Assembly: GCA_051453625.1 (NCBI GenBank)
Contig: JBOZIK010000001.1
Span: forward strand, 74,683,512 to 74,747,511
Length of the DNA stretch: 64,000 nucleotides
Direction: 5' to 3'
Source: Welwitschia mirabilis
Lineage: Eukaryota > Gnetophyta > Gnetopsida > Welwitschiales
This document shows positions 58,871 to 64,000 of this stretch, piece after piece (position 1 is the stretch's first letter; the number at the start of each line of letters is the position of its first letter). The position numbers and the translations under genes were made by a program. The notes beneath the pieces are model-generated. The model saw only the letters and a list, made by a program, of their open reading frames with translations, made no database searches and was not told where the DNA came from.

Positions 58871-59520
58871 AGAATCCATTAAACACAAATGTGAAGGTAC
58901 AACTTAATGATGAAATGGATTAGGTAGATGAGAAGCATTTTAGAAACCTAGTCAGAGGAATAATTTAGCTCACTCATACAAGTAAAAATATTGTTTTTTC
59001 AATGAGTTTTATTACCAAATTTATGCATAGTATAAGTAAACAACATTTGAAAACAACTAAAAAAATCTTGTGATATGTTCAAGGAACATCTAATTATGGA
59101 ATAAGGTATGAGAAAGGACACTTAAATAATCTTGTAACTTTTACTAACATTGATTGGAAAAAATCTAAAGATGATAGAAAAAGCAAAACAAGATTTATTT
59201 ATAGCCTTGATTCTAGAGATATTTCTTGGTCATTAAAGAAGCAACGATGCACATCTTTGTTTAGAATGGAGGCTGAATATATTGTGGTAACAACCATAAC
59301 ATACCATGTAGTATGGCTAAGAAGGATCTTGGATGACTTAAAGCATCAACAACCAACTTTAACTATCATGTTCTATGATAGAAAATATGTAATTTCATTG
59401 TCAAAGAATTATGTAAAGGAAGGAAGAATGAATCATATTGAAATTTGGTACCATTTCATTCAAGAATTGGTTAGCAAAGGAGAAGTAAAGCTGCAACACT
59501 GTGGTACTAATATGTAACTA
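58871..59520 (+). pseudogene. RNase H of the copia element
   Basis: FTNIDWKKSKDDRKSKTRFIY (the xDADWAGxxxDRKSTSG motif; first Asp retained at the Trp-adjacent position), ISWSLKKQRCTSL, MEAEYIVVTTITYHVVWLRRIL, then RMNHIEIWYHFIQE (KHIDxRYHFIRE) and LADILIKALT after a stop at 59,517. The 86-codon open frame 59,257-59,517 covers most of it. Confidence 0.88.
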
Positions 59521-59589
59521 GCTGATATTTTAATAAAGGCATTAACAGTAGATAAATTAATTAAATTTTGTCCCATGATAGGAGTTTAG

Positions 59590-59612
59590 CCCATGTCGAA
59601 TTAAAGGACAAA
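59590..59612 (+). promoter_or_regulatory. polypurine tract of the copia element
   Basis: Purine-rich GAATTAAAGGACAAA directly before the 3' LTR start TGTTAG. Confidence 0.55.
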
Positions 59613-59902
59613 TGTTAGTAAAAATTCAATCATGGGTCCATGTTCTTCTATTCTATTATGTGTCCATGTTTTTTGTTCTATTATGTTTCCATGTTTTTAT
59701 TCTGTTATGTTTCTAGATTTTTAGGAATATGGAGTAAAATATTATTTGTTAGTAGTGGCTAAAATTTTTGAGTTTTTGTCACTATAGAACTCTTTATAAA
59801 CTGAGCACAGATTGTACTCATTCATTCAACTTAATAAAAAGATATAATTCCCCATAATTTGATTGATTATTTATCTCCAGTTTTAACTCTATTTTTCTAG
59901 CA
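59613..59902 (+). repeat. 3' LTR of the copia element
   Basis: 290 bases, TGTTAGTAAAAATTC to TTTTTCTAGCA, aligned along its full length with 44,005-44,295. Confidence 0.85.
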
Positions 59903-60420
59903 TGAACTACTTGCACCTATGTTTTCCTCTTACACCCAATATCTTTCATGTACTTGAAATTCTACCCACCATTAAGCCTATAGTTTTTGCAATCTATTTT
60001 TTAATCTTCTTTCCTTTGTGTTCTCATGCTTTATAGCACATTCTTGGTGTCCTCAGTTACTTCTGTGTGCATCGTCCCATGATCTTATGCTGCTTGTTGC
60101 TAGAATACATTCACAGTTACTATTCTTACATTTAGTTTGCTTTACCATTACCCAACTGGCCCCCTTTGCATAGCTCTCTCTCACATTAATGCATCACTTG
60201 ATTACTCGTCTGCATCCCTCACATGTGCACCCTCTTTACCCACCAATTTCCCTTCCTACAGTGATCCATTTTCTACCTTTTATTATTACCATAAATGATC
60301 ACAAGTCATCATGCATAGTTTTCATATCATGCTTGATTGTTAATGTAGCAAGACTAGTTATCCTAAATGAGTTAGAGTATTATGGTGGAAGGTCTTAGTT
60401 TCAAGCACCATTAATGAATT
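59903..60420. other. pyrimidine-rich right flank of the copia element
   Basis: Composition resembles 43,421-44,004. Around 60,336-60,405 a TATCCTAAATGAGTTAGAG ... GTTTCAAGCACC pair could be a decayed tRNA-like promoter, but the match is weak. The frame 60,189-60,398 is chance. Confidence 0.35.
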
Positions 60421-61020
60421 TTACTGTAACTTAATCATAATTTAGTAACTTTCATAAACTTCACATGTAGATAATACTAAGATATTTAGATATATTAAAA
60501 TAGTTAAATATTCCCTAAGTAATAAACTACCCTAAATTATAATTCTTTTTAAAATTCTTTTTGGTGAATTGCTAGTGTTTCAATGCTTAGACATCTTTCT
60601 TGGGTCACGTTAACTCTAGGGAAAAGTCTTAATACATTCTAATCTAAACCCTATAGTGAGTTATGTAATATATTTTTCTGGTCATATTAAATCAAGTTAT
60701 TGTATAAAGTTTACCACATTACATTATTTGAATACATCATCTCTAGCCTATGAATTATGTAGGTTAATTATTAATTATATCTATCTTGACCTTAGCCTTC
60801 CTTATGTATGATTAATACATTTTATGAGCTCATGTAATTTAGCCCCATATATTACTTCTTAGTTAACTAATATAGTTAATACATAATAATTATGATAATA
60901 TTGGACTAAATCATCAGATATTACACTAAACTATTAAAATTATATTTATAATAATATTATGACTCTAGCAAAACATTATGACCATGTTATGTTCTTGGAT
61001 CCTTGGAAGCAGACATTACA
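60421..61020 (+). repeat. probable 5' LTR end of a noncoding LTR element
   Basis: Inferred only from the primer binding site that follows at 61,024 and the LTR-type end GCAGACATTACA. I could not align it with LTR-D at 62,836, whose far half is outside the window, so the left boundary and identity are open. Confidence 0.35.
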
Positions 61021-61036
61021 TTTTGGTATTAGAGTG
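61021..61036 (+). promoter_or_regulatory. primer binding site, tRNA-Met type
   Basis: TTTTGGTATTAGAGTG, one C-to-T and one C-to-T/G change from TGGTATCAGAGCG. It is preceded by an ACATTACA end typical of chromovirus LTRs. Confidence 0.65.
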
Positions 61037-62822
61037 TAGGTCATGAATTCCTTAGATAAAAGAGTTGATTAGTCTAGTATAAGTCTTAGTATTAATCTCT
61101 TATAATGATATCCTTTTTTCAAAGTAATTTATCATGTTTTTGTATTTGTAAAGAAATAACCATAGTTTACGTTTTAGAGAAATATGGAGTAGTAACTAAA
61201 ATACTGAATAATATCATAAAGAAGGAACAAATTATGGTTCCTTAAAAAGAGCGGTAACTCTATCGTGTTCCATGCTAATAACTTGAAGTATGTTAGGTGG
61301 AAAGAATTTGGATAAGTTACTCATAATTAATATCATTACCTTTATTGTGTAATCTTGTTCAGTAATATGCATTCATCTAAAAGTATTTCTTGGAATTTGT
61401 GAGTGCTATCAAAACCTCCAATATTTACGATAATTCATTAGATGAGGATAAATGAAATATTAGTCAAGTGTAATAGCATTTCTCATATACATACATGAAA
61501 GTCATCTTATGATCCTATAAACTTATTTTATTTAAAGAAATGTACTTGAAATGGTACTCTTTTTAATTAATAACTAGGTTAAGATTCAGATATTAAACCT
61601 CAATATCTAAATTGTATTGACATTTCCATAGAAACCCTTTCATAATCTTGTGAATAGTTATGGATATTGCACTCTTGTATATGTCTTATTGTTTACCTTT
61701 CATCATCTTCATAATTAGTACTATTTAACTATAATGCTCTCATACAACATGTAAATGGATAAGAAGAATAAGTAAAATACTAAGAAGTATGACCCATCTA
61801 AATAAATACTTAGTACCTATAATGGTTATTTTAAGTAATGTCTTAGTAGGTTATGATAAAAGTAGCAAAAATAATAACCACAAGTGATAAACATTATAAA
61901 GATGTAAGCTATTAGAATGCAAAATAGTCATAGAATGACCATAGCCTTAGGTACTGCATTATCATAAACTTCTTAATCTATGAAGCCTAAAAACTTAAAT
62001 TACCTTTAAATACATAAATTAGGGAAAATACAAAGGTATGTGGAACTTGGGCATAATACGTTAAAGGATGGAAATATCTTGTATTAAATTTATGTATAAT
62101 TCTCTGTATTTCTTAACTCTTAAATGGTATAAGCTCCCTTGTATATCTTATATAATCCTTACGATGTTTTTTTTCTAGGTTTTTTGTGGTTCTAGTGTTA
62201 CTCTTAATTTAGATATGATTCCATTATCATTCATATGATCTTAAGTTCTCATGCTTCTGTATGTTCAAGGAAATTCTTGTTTTCAAGACCTTTGTAATTC
62301 TTAGAGTCTTGAGATTTTTAAATGTCTTATTTATATCCAATTTACTAGAACTCTATTATGAAGATTAATTATAGTTGTAAAGATATACTTACCTTGCCCC
62401 AGCTTAATTCTTATATCTTTCATAGTTCAAATTGTGTTTTAATTCTTATGCATTCACGGTATATTCCTTATGGCTTACACTTACTATTCTTGTAATACTT
62501 ATTGCTCAAATTACATTTTTAAAATAGTTGACGAAGTAACTTGATTCCTTAGACCTAGAAGTTACCTTCTTGATTGCAAATTAATCCTTGATGCATCTTA
62601 CTTGTGTAATTAATTTATGCTTCTAATAGAATCAAAATTTACTTCAAATTAAGATGAAATTAATCTTTCACATTATAATAAAAACATGAGACTGAGGCAT
62701 AGGGTAATGATCAAGTTATAGAAGGTTTAATGGTTTGGATAAATAAAGAATTAAGTAACATGAAACTTAATGTGTGAGATCTTATAATGAAATCTTAAAC
62801 TATAGCACGTTTCCAATTCCTT
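61037..62822 (+). other. noncoding internal region between primer binding site and polypurine tract
   Basis: About 1.8 kb, AT-rich. I read no gag, protease, RT or integrase motif on either strand. It is consistent with a non-autonomous or heavily deleted LTR element. Confidence 0.5.
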
Positions 62823-62835
62823 AAGGGGAGGGATT
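62823..62835 (+). promoter_or_regulatory. polypurine tract
   Basis: AAGGGGAGGGATT immediately before TGTTACATCTTG; typical of plant gypsy elements. Confidence 0.75.
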
Positions 62836-64000
62836 TGTTACATCTTGATTTTTACCCTAAGGTGGAAAACCTTTTTAATCAACTAGATGGTTAATTTAAA
62901 ATTTAAAAACTAATAATAATAAAAAGTCTAGTTTCTGATTTATTTAGAAGTAATGATTTTGAGACAAAAGTAGTAGTTAAAATAGGTATTTCATGATTAT
63001 TTATTTTATACTTTATTAAAATATTAACTTATAGGTATTTATCCTAGTCAGTTGAGTGAAATATTAAGTTAACTATGAAATTTATTATTACTTATAGATG
63101 AGTTTTATTTATTATAGTAAAAATTTGGATTTCTTGGCTTATTGTCGATATTAACTACATCTTTGAGATTGATTTCTCTTAATTATATATTGTTCATGCA
63201 ATAGAAACAATATGTGACCTAAAGAAATTGCTCATGTTGTTTATATTTTATTTTTATCATGCATTTAGATTTCTTTGTGAGATATTATTATATTATTATT
63301 TATAGCTAATGGTCAAGCTTAAAAAGAATGGGTTAAGGAAATCTAAACTATTTACAGATTTAAGCCTTATTATTAGTCCTACTATTAGTTTTATGTTATA
63401 AATACCTAAGCTTTCTAGTCATTAGCATCATAGAAATATATCTTACAAATTGTGATCATGTGGATCTTGGATTTAATTAAGAGTACCTTGGAGTTTAGCT
63501 AACACTATAAGTGGTCCTTACATGCTTTTAAATTATTTTATGTATTGGTATTTTGTAAATCTCAAATGAATGCAAAATGTCTTATGTTGCTATATGTGTT
63601 TAGTGTTTTCATATAACTTCTAGTCTTAACAACTTCTTATGTGAATTATTTAAGAGTTTGTGGAGTCTAAGTATTATAAAAACGTTACAAAAATTAAGTG
63701 ATCTTATTATCAACTCTCATGAATGAGTCTTCAAATTTTCCTTTCTATAACTCATGCACATGATTATCTTGTTTGACCATGGACCTTGACATTAAATTAT
63801 GAAAATTAATTTTTGCTGAGGTAACCAGTTGTTTGAACCCCAAAGAATGGATATCTTTATTGTTAGTTCTAAGGAAATGGAATCAAACCTTCAGGAATAA
63901 AGAAAAAGATAAATGCATAATATAATCTTGTTCCTCTGGGTTATGTGCAACTGTATTACTTGTATATGACATGAGATGTTATTAAAAGGGGTAAATCAAA
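62836..64000 (+). repeat. LTR-D, 3' LTR running off the window
   Basis: Begins TGTTACATCTTGATTTTTACC after the polypurine tract and matches 24,765-25,107 and 26,682-27,870 all along. TATA box TATAAATA near 63,397. More than 1.16 kb long. Confidence 0.75.

Larger units (their letters stand above)
44005..59902 (+). mobile_element. Ty1/copia element split by a nested Athila-like element
   Basis: 5' LTR 44,005-44,295 and 3' LTR 59,613-59,902 are 291 and 290 bases, both TGTTAG...AGCA, with about 39 differences between them by eye (about 13%). Primer binding site, gag, protease and the start of integrase lie in 44,298-45,844; the rest of integrase, RT and RNase H in 56,961-59,520. Without the insert the element is about 4.8 kb. 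I found no clear target duplication (TTAAG versus TGAAC). Confidence 0.88.

Overview
This is plant nuclear DNA, very probably from a flowering plant. It is AT-rich, low in CpG and packed with decayed LTR retrotransposons of lineages typical of angiosperms. I found no intact host gene, no rRNA or tRNA gene and no CRISPR array. Almost every long open frame is a fragment of gag or pol interrupted by stops, and many of those stops are C-to-T or G-to-A changes, as expected of old, methylated repeats. Ten runs of N interrupt the sequence. Five of the six runs of exactly 100 N have sequence repeated on both sides, so part of the apparent duplication may be an assembly effect.

Layout, left to right. 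1-4.3 kb: a plus-strand Ty3/gypsy element resembling the CRM chromoviruses (gag, protease, RT, RNase H, integrase, polypurine tract, start of the 3' LTR). 4.98-5.94 kb: remnant of a spliced nuclear gene that looks like a terpene synthase. 5.95-6.4 kb: end of a minus-strand Ty1/copia element. 7.8-10.3 kb: a long decayed minus-strand coding region that I do not recognise, with a start codon and a plausible 127-base intron. 13.0-15.2 kb: integrase, RNase H and RT of a minus-strand Tat-like Ty3/gypsy element, with a minus-strand LTR at 16.5-17.4 kb. 17.9-20.6 kb: LTR, gag and protease of a plus-strand SIRE-like copia element. 20.6-26.7 kb: a minus-strand gypsy element with gag and protease present twice around a gap, next to a plus-oriented LTR (LTR-D).

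28.4-43.4 kb: two minus-strand Athila-like elements. The first (28.6-38.6 kb) keeps recognisable gag, protease, RT, RNase H and integrase. The second (39.1-43.0 kb) goes straight from protease to the 3' region. The same flank, containing a tRNA-like module, follows both right-hand LTRs and also lies left of the first element. 44.0-59.9 kb: a plus-strand copia element with 290-base LTRs, split by an 11.1-kb Athila-like element (45,845-56,960) flanked by a perfect five-base target duplication, CATGG. This inserted element also lacks RT, RNase H and integrase. 61.0-64.0 kb: a primer binding site and a polypurine tract enclose 1.8 kb without recognisable coding, followed by another LTR-D copy that runs off the window.

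The genes do not form a working pathway. The history is of host DNA, including a probable terpene synthase, buried by successive and partly nested insertions. Coordinates of decayed domains are approximate because they come from frame-by-frame reading of frameshifted sequence.
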